Below are positions 7,810 through 16,048 of a stretch of DNA of 18,873 bases, in pieces. Position 1 is the first letter of the stretch. Every line of letters starts with the position of its first letter. A model generated the notes under the pieces. The model saw nothing but the letters and a program-made list of their open reading frames with translations. It was not told the DNA's origin and did not search any database. Source of the DNA: DATDPY01 sp964395765 (lineage in GTDB: Bacteria; Bacteroidota; Bacteroidia; Cytophagales; Cyclobacteriaceae); assembly GCA_964395765.1 (NCBI GenBank), contig CAYNCU010000067.1, forward strand, positions 1 to 18,873. The letters are read 5' to 3'. Position numbers and translations under genes: made by a program.

Positions 7810-8784
7810 TTATCGGTTCCTTTCAATAGTAAACTTCACCAGGTCCGAAAGCGATTGCTTGTAGGGGGAATCGCTGAACTCGCTCAGAATTCCTATCGCC
7901 TCGTTATAAAAATTGTTCATCACATTTTTCGCATACTCGATGCCGCCGGAAGCCTTCACGTAGTCAATGACCTCCTTCACCTTGCTCTGCTTATCACTTT
8001 CGTGGCGGATCTTGTGGATCACATTCTTTTTTTCCATCCAGGACGAGTGTTGCAGCGCAAAGATCAAAGGCAGCGTCATCTTCTTTTCCTTGATATCAAT
8101 GCCCAGCGGCTTGCCGATTTCTTCCTCTCCGTAATCGAAAAGATCGTCCTTGATCTGGAAGGCCATGCCCACTTTTTCGCCGAAGCACTTCATCTTGTTC
8201 ACCGTTTCTTCATCCGCTTCACCGGCGCAGGCGCCCACGGCACAGCAGGAAGCGATCAGTGAGGCGGTCTTCTGGCGGATAATATCATAATAAATATCTT
8301 CGGTAATATCGAGGTTCCTCGCCTTCTCCATTTGCAGCAGTTCCCCTTCGCTCATTTCCCGGACGGCGTTGGAAACGATTTGCAGTAAATTATAGTCGCC
8401 ATACTCAACTGATAATAACAACCCGCGGGATAAAAGGTAGTCTCCCACTAAAACGGCGATCTTGTTTTTCCAAAGTGCATTGATGGAAAAAAATCCGCGC
8501 CTGAACTGGGCATCATCCACCACATCATCATGGACGAGGGTGGCGGTATGAAGCAGCTCGATCAGGGAGGCGCCGCGGTAGGAAGCCTCGGTGATTTTCC
8601 CGGCCACCCCTGACGACAGGAAGACGAACATGGGCCGCATCTGCTTGCCCTTCCTCCGGATAATGTAATTCATGATCTTATCCAGGAGCATCACCTTGCT
8701 CTTCATTGAATCGCGGAATTTATGCTCGAATTCCGCCATTTCATTGCTTATCGGGGATTGTATTTCTTTTAAACCGGTAGCCAT
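7810..8784 (-). CDS. Long-chain polyprenyl diphosphate synthase
   Basis: A 324-residue trans-prenyltransferase that condenses isopentenyl diphosphate onto an allylic diphosphate. Motifs: GKQMRP (46-51) for substrate binding, first aspartate-rich motif DDVVD (86-90) with RRG at 95-97, and second motif DDLFD (213-217). The residue five before the first Asp motif is Ala (HTATLVHDD), a small residue that leaves the product pocket open, as in octaprenyl and heptaprenyl synthases and unlike FPP or GGPP synthases. The likely role is making the menaquinone side chain in the cytoplasm. A start nine codons upstream (8811) is possible, but the promoter at 8801-8831 puts transcription start close to 8796, leaving only the ATG at 8784 on the transcript. 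Confidence 0.92.
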   Translation of the reverse strand: MATGLKEIQSPISNEMAEFEHKFRDSMKSKVMLLDKIMNYIIRRKGKQMRPMFVFLSSGVAGKITEASYRGASLIELLHTATLVHDDVVDDAQFRRGFFSINALWKNKIAVLVGDYLLSRGLLLSVEYGDYNLLQIVSNAVREMSEGELLQMEKARNLDITEDIYYDIIRQKTASLIASCCAVGACAGEADEETVNKMKCFGEKVGMAFQIKDDLFDYGEEEIGKPLGIDIKEKKMTLPLIFALQHSSWMEKKNVIHKIRHESDKQSKVKEVIDYVKASGGIEYAKNVMNNFYNEAIGILSEFSDSPYKQSLSDLVKFTIERNR

Positions 8785-8800
8785 TCCTTGTCTAATGGTG

Positions 8801-8831
8801 CAAGTATACAATCAAAATGACCATCGGCAAA
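8801..8831 (-). promoter_or_regulatory. Bacteroidetes-type promoter for the polyprenyl synthase
   Basis: On the minus strand TTTG (8831-8828), exactly 19 bases, then TATACTTG (8808-8801) match the consensus TTTG-N19-TAnnTTTG with one mismatch. Predicted transcription start is near 8796, giving a leader of about 12 bases before the ATG at 8784. Confidence 0.75.
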
Positions 8832-8920
8832 GCGTCCTTACTCAATTATGGACGAGGAACATAACATTGGAACTTGTAATTAAAACTGATTGCTTATTGA
8901 ACCAGCGCTGTGGTTTGCGG

Positions 8921-8970
8921 GATGCCCGTTACCGGTTGGGGAGACTGTTACGCAGCGGGCAACAGGCATC
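8921..8970. repeat. Imperfect palindrome
   Basis: GATGCCCGTT at 8921-8930 pairs with AACAGGCATC at 8961-8970 (9 of 10), enclosing 30 bases that hold a further CCG/CGG pairing. It lies between two minus-strand genes, downstream of the 48-residue protein gene, and could be its 3' structure or a decayed REP-like element. Confidence 0.35.
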
Positions 8971-9011
8971 CGGCAACGGACAAGGCTAAATAACAGATAC
9001 CGGAAATTACA

Positions 9012-9158
9012 TTATTTAACGGAGATCGCCTGGTTACTGTGAAAGTTCGTTAGCTGATTGGAGATCATATCCCGGAATAAAGGCTGGCCCATTACGCTCT
9101 GCCAGATGGCGATCAGCGCAATGAGTATCCCGATGATTAATATGATCCTTTTCTTCAT
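9012..9158 (-). CDS. Small 48-residue membrane protein
   Basis: A short frame starting MKKRIILIIGILIALIAIW and ending at TAA 9012-9014. The N-terminus has a positive cluster followed by one strong membrane segment (residues about 5-19), then a 29-residue polar tail. Upstream on the minus strand there is AAGGAG about 14 bases before the ATG and AAAAAGGATC nearer to it, which may serve as a ribosome binding region. I recognise no family. It could be a genuine small membrane protein or an uncleaved signal anchor. It is divergent from valS and its own promoter is not obvious. Confidence 0.5.
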   Translation of the reverse strand: MKKRIILIIGILIALIAIWQSVMGQPLFRDMISNQLTNFHSNQAISVK

Positions 9159-9269
9159 GATCCTTTTTTACTCCTTAGACACAACAATCACGCCAATGGT
9201 TTAAATGGCCTTTGTAAAAACGACCGGTTTTCATTGGATGATACCCGGCCAGTTTGAAAAATTTTATGT

Positions 9270-9277
9270 TATTTTTG
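9270..9277 (+). promoter_or_regulatory. Bacteroidetes-type -7 box for valS
   Basis: TATTTTTG is an exact TAnnTTTG match 34 bases upstream of the valS ATG, giving a leader of about 28 bases. A TTTG is present upstream at 9253-9256, but only 13 bases away, so the -33 box is weak. Confidence 0.5.
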
Positions 9278-9311
9278 CCACGCATTGACAGAAATAACGT
9301 GATTTTGGCTT

Positions 9312-11999
9312 ATGGACCTTGCTGCAAAATATGATCCCAAACAGGTAGAGGACCGATTATACCGGGAATGGTCGGAACATGGTTTCTTTCACGCCAAACC
9401 CGACAAAAACCGGGACCCCTATACCATTGTCATTCCCCCTCCAAACGTAACCGGCGTGCTCCACATGGGCCATATGCTCAATAATACCATCCAGGATGTG
9501 CTCATCCGCAAGGCCAGGATGGAAGGAAAAGCAGCCTGCTGGGTGCCGGGCACCGACCATGCTTCTATTGCCACTGAGGCAAGGGTGGTCGCCATGCTGA
9601 AAGAACGCGGAATAAAGAAACATACGCTCAGCCGGGAAACCTTTCTCGAATATGCCTGGGAATGGCGGGAAAAATACGGGGGCATCATCCTCGAACAACT
9701 GAAAAAGCTGGGCGCGAGCTGCGACTGGCAAAGAACGCACTTCACCATGGATCCCGATTATTATAATTCGGTGATCCGCGTGTTTGTCGACCTGCATAAA
9801 AAAGGATATATCTATCGTGGCCTGCGCATGATCAACTGGGACTGCGAAGCCAAGACGGCCTTGTCGAACGAAGAGGTTATTTATAAGGAAGAGGGCGAAA
9901 AGGCGAAGCTGTATTCGGTACGTTATAAAATAAAAGACACGGAGGATGAATGGGTGACGGTCGCTACCGTAAGGCCCGAGACAATCCTGGGCGATACGGC
10001 CATTGCCGTTAATCCCACCGACAAAAGATATAAAAAGCTAATAGGGAAATCCGTGCTGGTTCCTTTTATTGAAAGGGAGATACCCGTGATTGCCGATGAT
10101 TACGTGGACAAGGAATTCGGGACCGGCTGCCTGAAGATCACACCAGCCCACGATCCCAACGACTACGAGATCGGAATGAAACATAAACTTCCGATTATCG
10201 ACACGATCAATGACGACGGCACGCTGAATGAAAACTGCGGATTGGAAAAATTCGTCGGCGTCGATCGATTCGAAGCCCGCGAAATGATTGTCAAGGACCT
10301 GGAGAAAGCAGGGCACCTGGTAAACACCGAAGAATTTGTGACCCGGATCGGGCGTTCCGAAAGAACACACAGCATCGTCGAGCCGAAGCTTTCCCTGCAG
10401 TGGTTCATCCGCATGAAGGAGATCTCACGAAGAGCAGCCAAAGCCGTTGCCGATGATGACGTGGTACTCTATCCTTCCAAGTTCAAGAACACCTACCGCC
10501 ACTGGATGGAAAACGTGAGGGACTGGTGCATCTCCCGCCAGCTCTGGTGGGGACATCGCATCCCGGCATGGTATTACGACGAGGGAACGGACGATTATGT
10601 CGTCGCCGAAACGGAAAAGGAAGCGCTGCGGCTCGCTTCGGAAAAGACAGGGAAAAAACTGAAAGCCGCCGATCTCCGCCAGGATTCCGACGTGCTGGAT
10701 ACATGGGCTTCGTCATGGCTCTGGCCTATCGAGGTTTTCGACGGCTTCCATGAAAAATATTTTGACCGGGAAAAAGGAAAGATCGATGTAAAGAAAAACA
10801 AGGACCTCGAATTCTTCTACCCCACCAACGTGCTGGTAACGGCACCGGAAATTTTATTTTTCTGGGTAGCCAGGATGATCATCGCCGGCTATGAGTACAT
10901 GGGAGAAAAACCTTTTCACGATGTTTACCTCACCGGCATCGTCCGCGACAAGCAAAGAAGGAAAATGTCCAAGTCGTTGGGCAACTCCCCGGAACCCCTC
11001 GACCTGATCGAACAATACGGTGCCGACGGCGTGCGGACAGGGATGCTGTTCAGCTCTCCCGCCGGGAACGACCTGCTGTTCGACGTGAAGCTCTGCGAAC
11101 AGGGCAGGAACTTTGCCAACAAGGTGTGGAATGCCTTCCGCCTGATCAACGGCTGGACGGTGGATGCGGAAATATCGCCGGACGAAAACGAGCTAACCGT
11201 TACCTGGTTTGAATCCAAGCTGAATCATACGCTGGGAACACTGGAAGAACACTTCAGCAAGTACAGGATCTCCGATGCCCTGCTTACCGTGTACCACCTG
11301 ATCTGGGAAGATTTCTGTTCTTGGTACCTGGAACTGGTGAAACCACCATACGGGAAACCGATCGACAAGGCAACTTATGAAAAAACCGTAGCATTTTTTG
11401 AAATACTGATGAAGATGCTGCATCCCTTCATGCCCTTTATCTCCGAGGAAATTTACCGCAACATGAAGGAAAGAAAGGAAGGAGATTATATCACCGTTTC
11501 TCCATGGCCGGAAAAAGGACATTACAGCCGCAAGCTCATCCAGGAAGCGGATGAAACTTTCAATATCATCACCAATATCAGGAACATCCGGAATTCGAAT
11601 AATTTGTCGCCAAGGCAGGCACTGAAACTTCTCGTGAAAACGGCAAACCCGAAAAGGTTCAGGGATTTTGAAAATGTCCTTAAAAAGCTGGGCAACCTGG
11701 AATCCATAGAATTTGTGAAAGAGCAGGTGGCCGGTGCCCTGCATTTCGTGATCAACACCGACGAGTTTTACATCCCCACGGAATCGGATGTTGACATCCC
11801 GAAACAAATCAGCGATCTGGAAGAGCAACTTTCTTATGCCCGCGGATTTTTAAATTCAGTATTGAAAAAACTCGGCAATGAAAAGTTTGTCAACAATGCG
11901 CCGAAGGATGTAGTGGCCACGGAAGAAAAGAAAAAGGCAGACACCGAAGCGAAGATCAAAACGCTCGAAAAAAGCCTGGCACTGTTAAAGAAAAAATAA
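9312..11999 (+). CDS. valS: Valine--tRNA ligase
   Basis: An 895-residue class I aminoacyl-tRNA synthetase that charges tRNA-Val in the cytoplasm. The Rossmann fold carries PPPNVTGVLHMGH (HIGH-type motif 51-54) and KMSKS at 551-555. Between them is the CP1 editing domain with TVRPETILGDTA and TGCLKITPAHDPNDYEIG, which removes mischarged threonine. TDHASIATE, WCISRQLWWGHRIPAWY and the anticodon-binding domain (about 640-790) follow in the usual order. The last 70 or so residues form the lysine- and glutamate-rich coiled coil of bacterial ValS. The length is typical and the gene is intact. It is transcribed alone from the promoter at 9270. Confidence 0.98.
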   Translation: MDLAAKYDPKQVEDRLYREWSEHGFFHAKPDKNRDPYTIVIPPPNVTGVLHMGHMLNNTIQDVLIRKARMEGKAACWVPGTDHASIATEARVVAMLKERGIKKHTLSRETFLEYAWEWREKYGGIILEQLKKLGASCDWQRTHFTMDPDYYNSVIRVFVDLHKKGYIYRGLRMINWDCEAKTALSNEEVIYKEEGEKAKLYSVRYKIKDTEDEWVTVATVRPETILGDTAIAVNPTDKRYKKLIGKSVLVPFIEREIPVIADDYVDKEFGTGCLKITPAHDPNDYEIGMKHKLPIIDTINDDGTLNENCGLEKFVGVDRFEAREMIVKDLEKAGHLVNTEEFVTRIGRSERTHSIVEPKLSLQWFIRMKEISRRAAKAVADDDVVLYPSKFKNTYRHWMENVRDWCISRQLWWGHRIPAWYYDEGTDDYVVAETEKEALRLASEKTGKKLKAADLRQDSDVLDTWASSWLWPIEVFDGFHEKYFDREKGKIDVKKNKDLEFFYPTNVLVTAPEILFFWVARMIIAGYEYMGEKPFHDVYLTGIVRDKQRRKMSKSLGNSPEPLDLIEQYGADGVRTGMLFSSPAGNDLLFDVKLCEQGRNFANKVWNAFRLINGWTVDAEISPDENELTVTWFESKLNHTLGTLEEHFSKYRISDALLTVYHLIWEDFCSWYLELVKPPYGKPIDKATYEKTVAFFEILMKMLHPFMPFISEEIYRNMKERKEGDYITVSPWPEKGHYSRKLIQEADETFNIITNIRNIRNSNNLSPRQALKLLVKTANPKRFRDFENVLKKLGNLESIEFVKEQVAGALHFVINTDEFYIPTESDVDIPKQISDLEEQLSYARGFLNSVLKKLGNEKFVNNAPKDVVATEEKKKADTEAKIKTLEKSLALLKKK

Positions 12000-12011
12000 C
12001 CGGAGATCCGG
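12000..12011 (+). terminator. Possible short terminator after valS
   Basis: CCGGAGATCCGG directly after the valS stop can form a small stem and is followed by CTTTCTT. The stem is short (4-5 pairs), so this is a weak candidate. Confidence 0.3.
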
Positions 12012-12182
12012 CTTTCTTAAATTCCAAAAAAAAGAATCGCGCCCAATGCGTGATCAAGCTTTAAGAATGACAAATATCAAATGAACGGCATTACCGAATA
12101 ACCCATGCTCAAAACCAGGAGTGAAGGGGAATAAACGCGAACCAATTAAAGAAACGGAAATTTGAAAATTGATTATTGGAAA

Positions 12183-12205
12183 TTGAATATTGAATATTGA
12201 ATATT
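12183..12205 (+). repeat. TTGAATA 7-base tandem repeat
   Basis: Three perfect head-to-tail units of TTGAATA plus TT. A related copy, CTTGAATATTGG, lies at 12221. The repeat is low-complexity and lies upstream of the promoter of the next gene. Confidence 0.7.
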
Positions 12206-12284
12206 AATTGTTTTTCGATGCTTGAATATTGGAATTTATCCTTCAACTGAAAGATATATTTTCAGCTTAAATTGAAGGACCCTC

Positions 12285-12315
12285 CTTGATTATTACCAAT
12301 TAATGCGTATATTTG
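12285..12315 (+). promoter_or_regulatory. Bacteroidetes-type promoter for the 199-residue protein
   Basis: CTTG (12285-12288), exactly 19 bases, then TATATTTG (12308-12315): a full -7 match and a one-mismatch -33. Predicted transcription start is near 12321, about 20 bases before the ATG at 12341. Confidence 0.75.
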
Positions 12316-12340
12316 TCTGAATACCAGTGCATTGAAATTA

Positions 12341-12940
12341 ATGCTGGATAAATTGGTAATCGCCGCGGAGCAAAATCCGGATTCCCAATTCGCTTCTGAA
12401 CCCCTTTTGATTCCTCCTTCAGAAGCCGACGCGGGAAGCCAGGCTAAACTTTTCACCCTCGATAAAAATTACCTCCTCAAAGAAGCACAGAAGCAGTTGA
12501 AGGATTTCCTGTTAAAGGAACTGGTTGCCCATACCAAAGAAACTTACCTCCATAACTTTAACCCGCTCGGGCTGATGGATGAAACCTGTACCTGTCTTTC
12601 CGCTGCCGAAACTTCCGAAACGGAATTCCTGGAACATTTCTACCATGAGCTGTCCGGGATCTACCGCTACAAGCACGGCGAGAACCAGCTCGAGATCCTC
12701 TTCGACGGCACCACACATTTCGACAAGTATCTCCGCGACTGGAAAAGATCCTTCCACCGCTGGACGCATGACTTCCTGAAACATAAGCATTTTCTACGCG
12801 CCGTGATCGAAGGCGCCTTCCTGAAACCCGATCCTGTCACACAGCACCTCGTACAGGTACGCCTTAAGCTCATGCTCGAAAATTATTTCGGGCTGCGGGT
12901 GTATGTATACCATGGAATAAGGAAGATCAAGGCGGCGTGA
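12341..12940 (+). CDS. Unrecognised 199-residue protein
   Basis: I do not recognise this family. The frame is also open from a TTG at 12332, but the ATG at 12341, preceded by an A-rich stretch, fits better with the promoter at 12285-12315. There is no signal peptide or membrane segment, so it is probably cytoplasmic. The N-terminal third (to residue 60) is Lys/Gln-rich and probably helical. The middle has DETCTCLSA (two Cys, near 80-90), and the C-terminal half is rich in His and aromatic residues (LRDWKRSFHRWTHDFLKHKH, about 130-150) and ends in a basic GIRKIKAA tail. The His-rich stretch could bind metal, but no defined site is visible. Codon use matches the neighbours. It stands alone between valS and the antiporter. 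Confidence 0.8.
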   Translation: MLDKLVIAAEQNPDSQFASEPLLIPPSEADAGSQAKLFTLDKNYLLKEAQKQLKDFLLKELVAHTKETYLHNFNPLGLMDETCTCLSAAETSETEFLEHFYHELSGIYRYKHGENQLEILFDGTTHFDKYLRDWKRSFHRWTHDFLKHKHFLRAVIEGAFLKPDPVTQHLVQVRLKLMLENYFGLRVYVYHGIRKIKAA

Positions 12941-12971
12941 ATCAGATCTCCATGGGTTATCTCCTTTGACC

Positions 12972-13018
12972 GCCCCGGGATAAAACCCGTGGCTAATAAA
13001 TTCGTAACGCGCAGGATT
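12972..13018. repeat. Composite intergenic repeat, parts A and B
   Basis: Part A is the hairpin GCCCCGGG, loop, CCCGTGGC (12972-12993). Part B follows: TAATAAATTCGTAAC and GCAGGAT. The same two parts in the same order, with the same lead-in GACC, stand at 17264-17307. It sits 31 bases after the 199-residue protein gene. Confidence 0.6.
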
Positions 13019-13141
13019 TTAGCCGCTAAAGCACCCCGGATATTATCACTGGAATTATTATCTTGCCGTGACTTCAGGAACGGATGCCTGAAGGATGATT
13101 ATTTTTAATTTTTCGCCTGAAACCCAAAACGTGCCAGCCCC

Positions 13142-15127
13142 ATGGACCTGTCGATATTAAAGGACATCGTTATCATCTTCGCCCTTTCGACCCTGGTGAA
13201 CCTGGTTTTCACCCGCATCAGGATTCCTACGATTGTGGGCTACCTTCTTACCGGCGTCATCGCCGGGCCGCACCTGTTATCCCTGGTCAATGGCCGGCAT
13301 GAAATCGAGCTGATGGCAGAAATCGGCGTGGTACTGCTGCTGTTTACCATCGGCATGGAATTTTCCCTGAAGCATCTCATGAAGATCCGCCGCATTGTTT
13401 TCCTGGGCGGGCTGATGCAGGTCTTGCTCACGGCAGCGGCCTTTTTAGCGCTATCCAGATTCTACGGAATGGACAGTCGTGAAGGCTTTTACATGGGATT
13501 CCTCGCCGCCCTCAGCAGCTCGGCCCTGGTGCTGAAATTGCTGCAAGACCGCTCCGAAATAACCTCCAACTACGGCCGTACCGTCCTCGGCATTCTCATC
13601 TTCCAGGACCTGATGCTCGTGCCGCTTCTTCTTTTTGCCAACTTCCTGGGCAGGGACTCCATGAACATCGGCAGTGAATTAGTATTGCTCGCCCTTAAGA
13701 CATTGCTGATCATCGGCTTCGTTTATGCCGGTAATAAATGGCTGCTGCCCCTGCTGTTCCGCCTCGTCGCCAAAACAAGGAACCAGGAATTATTTATGAT
13801 GACCGTTTTCCTTATCTGCCTGGCGGTCGCCCTTCTGACCTCCGAGATGGGCATGTCGCTGGCCTTCGGTGCCTTCCTCGCCGGCCTGATGATCTCCGAG
13901 TCGGAATACAGCCATAATGCCTTCGGCAACCTCATCCCCTTCAAGGACACGTTTACCAGCTTTTTCTTTGTCTCCATCGGCATGCTGCTCGACCTGTCCT
14001 TTGTCAGGGAACATTACATGCTCGTTCTCCTGGCCGTCGTGCTCCTCATCCTTCTGAAAGCGCTGATCAGCGGCGCGACAGGCTTCATGCTCGGTCATAC
14101 CATCCGCGGCGTGGTGATGGTGGGCGTCGCCCTGAGCCAGGTGGGAGAATTCTCTTTCATCCTTGCGAAAATAGGACTCGATTATTCCATCATCACCGGA
14201 TTCCATTACCAGCTCTTCCTGGCCGTAGCCATCATTACCATGGCACTCACTCCTTTCCTGGTACGGCTGTCACTGCCGGTGGCGGACAGTTTGCTGAAGC
14301 TGCACCTTCCGAAATATATCGCCGAGGGTCTCTTCCCGCTCAAAGAAATCGAGATCCCCGATTTCAGCCATCACATGGTAATCATCGGCAAGGATTCCAG
14401 CGCCCTCAAGCTATCGGTCATGGCACGGCTGTACGAGTTGCCTAATATTTCCATCATCTTCGACCCGGTTACCGCCAGGCACAAGCTCGACAACGGGGAT
14501 ATCGTGATTTACGGGGACGCCACCAACGAACCCATCCTGATAAAAGCCCATGCCGACAAGGCCGACGTGGTGGTGATCTCGGTGGGTAGCCTGATCCCCG
14601 CCATGGCCATCATTGACACGGTAAAAAAGATCAATAAAAATGCCTTCGTCCTGGTGCGCGCTAAACAGGTAGAAGATATTGAAGCGCTGTACCGCGTGGG
14701 CGCCGACGAGGTGTTCCCGGAAAAACTGGAGCTGGCGATTGATCTCTTCAAACGCGTACTGGTGAAACGGCTGTATCCCCAGAAAGAAGTCAACCGGATG
14801 CTCACGCATATCCGTAGTTTGAATCTCGGGAACTTCGTGGAAAAGGATTCCGTCAACAAACCTTCCATCTTCGACGAGTTCACCAATATCAACATCACCG
14901 CTATCACGATCGAAAGCGGGTCGGCGGCCCATGGAAAATCAATCCGTGATATCGGCCTGCGCAGTAAAACCGGCGTCACCCTGCTAGCCATCCGCCGCGG
15001 GGAAGAAGTGCTGGGCCATCCCGAACCCGATACCATTCTTCTCGCCGGAGACATTGCCTATATCATGGGCAACCCGGAGCAGGTGAACCTCGCGGCGGAG
15101 CTGTTCATGAAAGAGGCGGTGGGGTGA
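13142..15127 (+). CDS. CPA2-family monovalent cation:proton antiporter with RCK domains
   Basis: A 661-residue inner-membrane transporter of the KefB/KefC/YbaL type. Residues 1 to about 375 are a Na/H-exchanger domain with about 12 hydrophobic segments, starting with a G-Y-L-L-T-G-x-x-x-G-P stretch at 33-43. FQD at 154-156 and GEFSFILA at 335-342 are conserved CPA2 features. From about 410 comes a Rossmann-like RCK_N/TrkA_N domain (HHMVIIGKDSSALKLS, then D-G-D-A-T, then VVVISVG), and from about 575 a TrkA_C/RCK_C domain. It probably exchanges K+ or Na+ for H+ under ligand control. The first glycine motif of the RCK_N domain reads G-K-D-S-S-A instead of G-x-G-x-x-G, so nucleotide binding may be lost or changed. 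Ion specificity cannot be read from sequence. Confidence 0.92.
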   Translation: MDLSILKDIVIIFALSTLVNLVFTRIRIPTIVGYLLTGVIAGPHLLSLVNGRHEIELMAEIGVVLLLFTIGMEFSLKHLMKIRRIVFLGGLMQVLLTAAAFLALSRFYGMDSREGFYMGFLAALSSSALVLKLLQDRSEITSNYGRTVLGILIFQDLMLVPLLLFANFLGRDSMNIGSELVLLALKTLLIIGFVYAGNKWLLPLLFRLVAKTRNQELFMMTVFLICLAVALLTSEMGMSLAFGAFLAGLMISESEYSHNAFGNLIPFKDTFTSFFFVSIGMLLDLSFVREHYMLVLLAVVLLILLKALISGATGFMLGHTIRGVVMVGVALSQVGEFSFILAKIGLDYSIITGFHYQLFLAVAIITMALTPFLVRLSLPVADSLLKLHLPKYIAEGLFPLKEIEIPDFSHHMVIIGKDSSALKLSVMARLYELPNISIIFDPVTARHKLDNGDIVIYGDATNEPILIKAHADKADVVVISVGSLIPAMAIIDTVKKINKNAFVLVRAKQVEDIEALYRVGADEVFPEKLELAIDLFKRVLVKRLYPQKEVNRMLTHIRSLNLGNFVEKDSVNKPSIFDEFTNINITAITIESGSAAHGKSIRDIGLRSKTGVTLLAIRRGEEVLGHPEPDTILLAGDIAYIMGNPEQVNLAAELFMKEAVG

Positions 15128-15139
15128 GTTCGCCCCACC
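15118..15139 (+). terminator. Strong hairpin over the antiporter stop codon
   Basis: GGTGGGG, an 8-base loop containing the TGA stop, and CCCCACC form a perfect 7-bp stem followed by TTAAAAG. The right arm can alternatively pair with GGGGC at 15149-15153. The T-run is poor, so it may act as a terminator or as a repeat remnant. Confidence 0.45.
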
Positions 15140-15171
15140 TTAAAAGACGGGGCCAAGTAATTCTACCTGGA
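15132..15171. repeat. Composite repeat, decayed copy
   Basis: GCCCC, 12 bases, GGGGC, then CAAGTAATTCTACCTGG matches the A-then-B order of the copies at 12972 and 17267, with several changes. Confidence 0.4.
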
Positions 15172-15173
15172 CC

Positions 15174-15300
15174 GCCCCGATTTATCCCTAAGGCATGGCC
15201 AAGCCAAAGCCTGGGGCTATTGAACCCTAACAGGCAAAATCCTTCCTCACCCCTACACCTTGCCCGGCAAAAACTTTGCGTTCTCTCCGCGCTCTGCGGT
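15174..15300. repeat. Composite repeat, parts A, B and C
   Basis: GCCCCG and GGGGC bracket an enlarged loop (A). They are followed by TATTGAACCCTAACAGGCA (B) and by CTTTGCG and CTCTGCGG phrases near 15274-15300 (C). Part D (GGAAAATAATTTTTTAATT) lies just after, inside the 275-base block. Confidence 0.5.
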
Positions 15301-15557
15301 CAGGCTCCCGCCCGTCAGGAAAATAATTTTTTAATTGAATTTGTTTGCCCTTTTATAATGCCGGGCTATTGAATTCTTACGGGCAATATCCTCACTACAA
15401 TAGCTATCCTTTCTGCACAATGCTTGCTCTGTTAAAACCCCGGATCTCCATAACATTGTGTCCTTTGTGTAAGCTTTGTGAACATTGTGGTTAAAATCCT
15501 GCTCGTAAGAAAAATAATTTCTTAATTTATTCATTCACCTCGTTTTAAAACGCATGG
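15283..15557 (+). repeat. 275-base tandem duplication, copy 1
   Basis: Compared with 15558-15832, only two differences are seen over 275 bases (C15287 against G15562, and G15552 against A15827). Inside are a CTATTGAATTCTTACGGGCA box, a run of ATTGTGT/CTTTGTG phrases (15453-15496) and the palindrome AAGAAAAATAATTTCTT (15507-15523). Confidence 0.9.
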
Positions 15558-15832
15558 CTCTGCGCGCTCTGCGGTCAGGCTCCCGCCCGTCAGGAAAATA
15601 ATTTTTTAATTGAATTTGTTTGCCCTTTTATAATGCCGGGCTATTGAATTCTTACGGGCAATATCCTCACTACAATAGCTATCCTTTCTGCACAATGCTT
15701 GCTCTGTTAAAACCCCGGATCTCCATAACATTGTGTCCTTTGTGTAAGCTTTGTGAACATTGTGGTTAAAATCCTGCTCGTAAGAAAAATAATTTCTTAA
15801 TTTATTCATTCACCTCGTTTTAAAACACATGG
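15558..15832 (+). repeat. 275-base tandem duplication, copy 2
   Basis: This is the head-to-tail second copy. Its left junction follows CATGGCT in a CTCTGCGCGCTCTGCGG context, so duplication between short CTCTGCG words is plausible. Sequence after 15834 differs from copy 1 and continues with another CTAACGGG box. Confidence 0.9.
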
Positions 15833-15865
15833 CTATTGAATCCTAACGGGAAAAAATTAACCCCT

Positions 15866-15884
15866 GGCCTGTGGCGCACAGGCC
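15866..15884. repeat. Perfect hairpin GGCCTGTG / CACAGGCC
   Basis: An 8-bp perfect stem with the 3-base loop GCG. No T-run follows. It lies after the last B-type box and 165 bases before the monooxygenase start. Confidence 0.6.
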
Positions 15885-16048
15885 GGAACATCGATCATTA
15901 ATTCATTATCAACCTAATTCTGATAGTCTCCCGGCGATAATTATGAAATAGTTGTTAATAAAAGTTAAAATTCTCATTTCCTACTTTCATTCTATGGATT
16001 TTTTAAGAAATATTTTATTCTTTGGAACCTTAACTTAAATGATTAATT

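Larger units (their letters stand above)
12012..12340 (+). other. A/T-rich gap with TTGAATA repeats and a promoter
   Basis: No coding frame is supported. The stretch contains three perfect units of TTGAATA (12183-12203) within a longer run of related words (ATTGAATAT, CTTGAATATTGG), and the promoter at 12285-12315. Confidence 0.55.
15128..16048. other. Repeat-filled intergenic region
   Basis: A 921-base gap with no gene. In order it holds decayed copies of the composite repeat (15132-15171 and 15174-15239), the 275-base tandem duplication (15283-15832), another B-type box (15831-15850), a perfect hairpin (15866-15884), and about 150 A/T-rich bases leading to the monooxygenase, with no clean promoter match. 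Confidence 0.7.

Noticed and set aside
7389..7829. Short frames in the convergent gap (7389-7592 minus, 7602-7829 plus)
   Set aside because: They run through the hairpin and the 112-base elements and show no protein-like composition or start signal.
8921..8970. tRNA or known structured RNA
   Set aside because: No acceptor, anticodon or T-arm pattern could be found; only one imperfect outer stem.
15331..15809. Two identical 67-codon minus-strand frames
   Set aside because: They arise from the 275-base duplication, contain the repeat words and palindromes, and have no start signals. They are repeat by-products, not genes.
15283..15832. CRISPR array
   Set aside because: Only two long copies without short spacers, and no cas genes.
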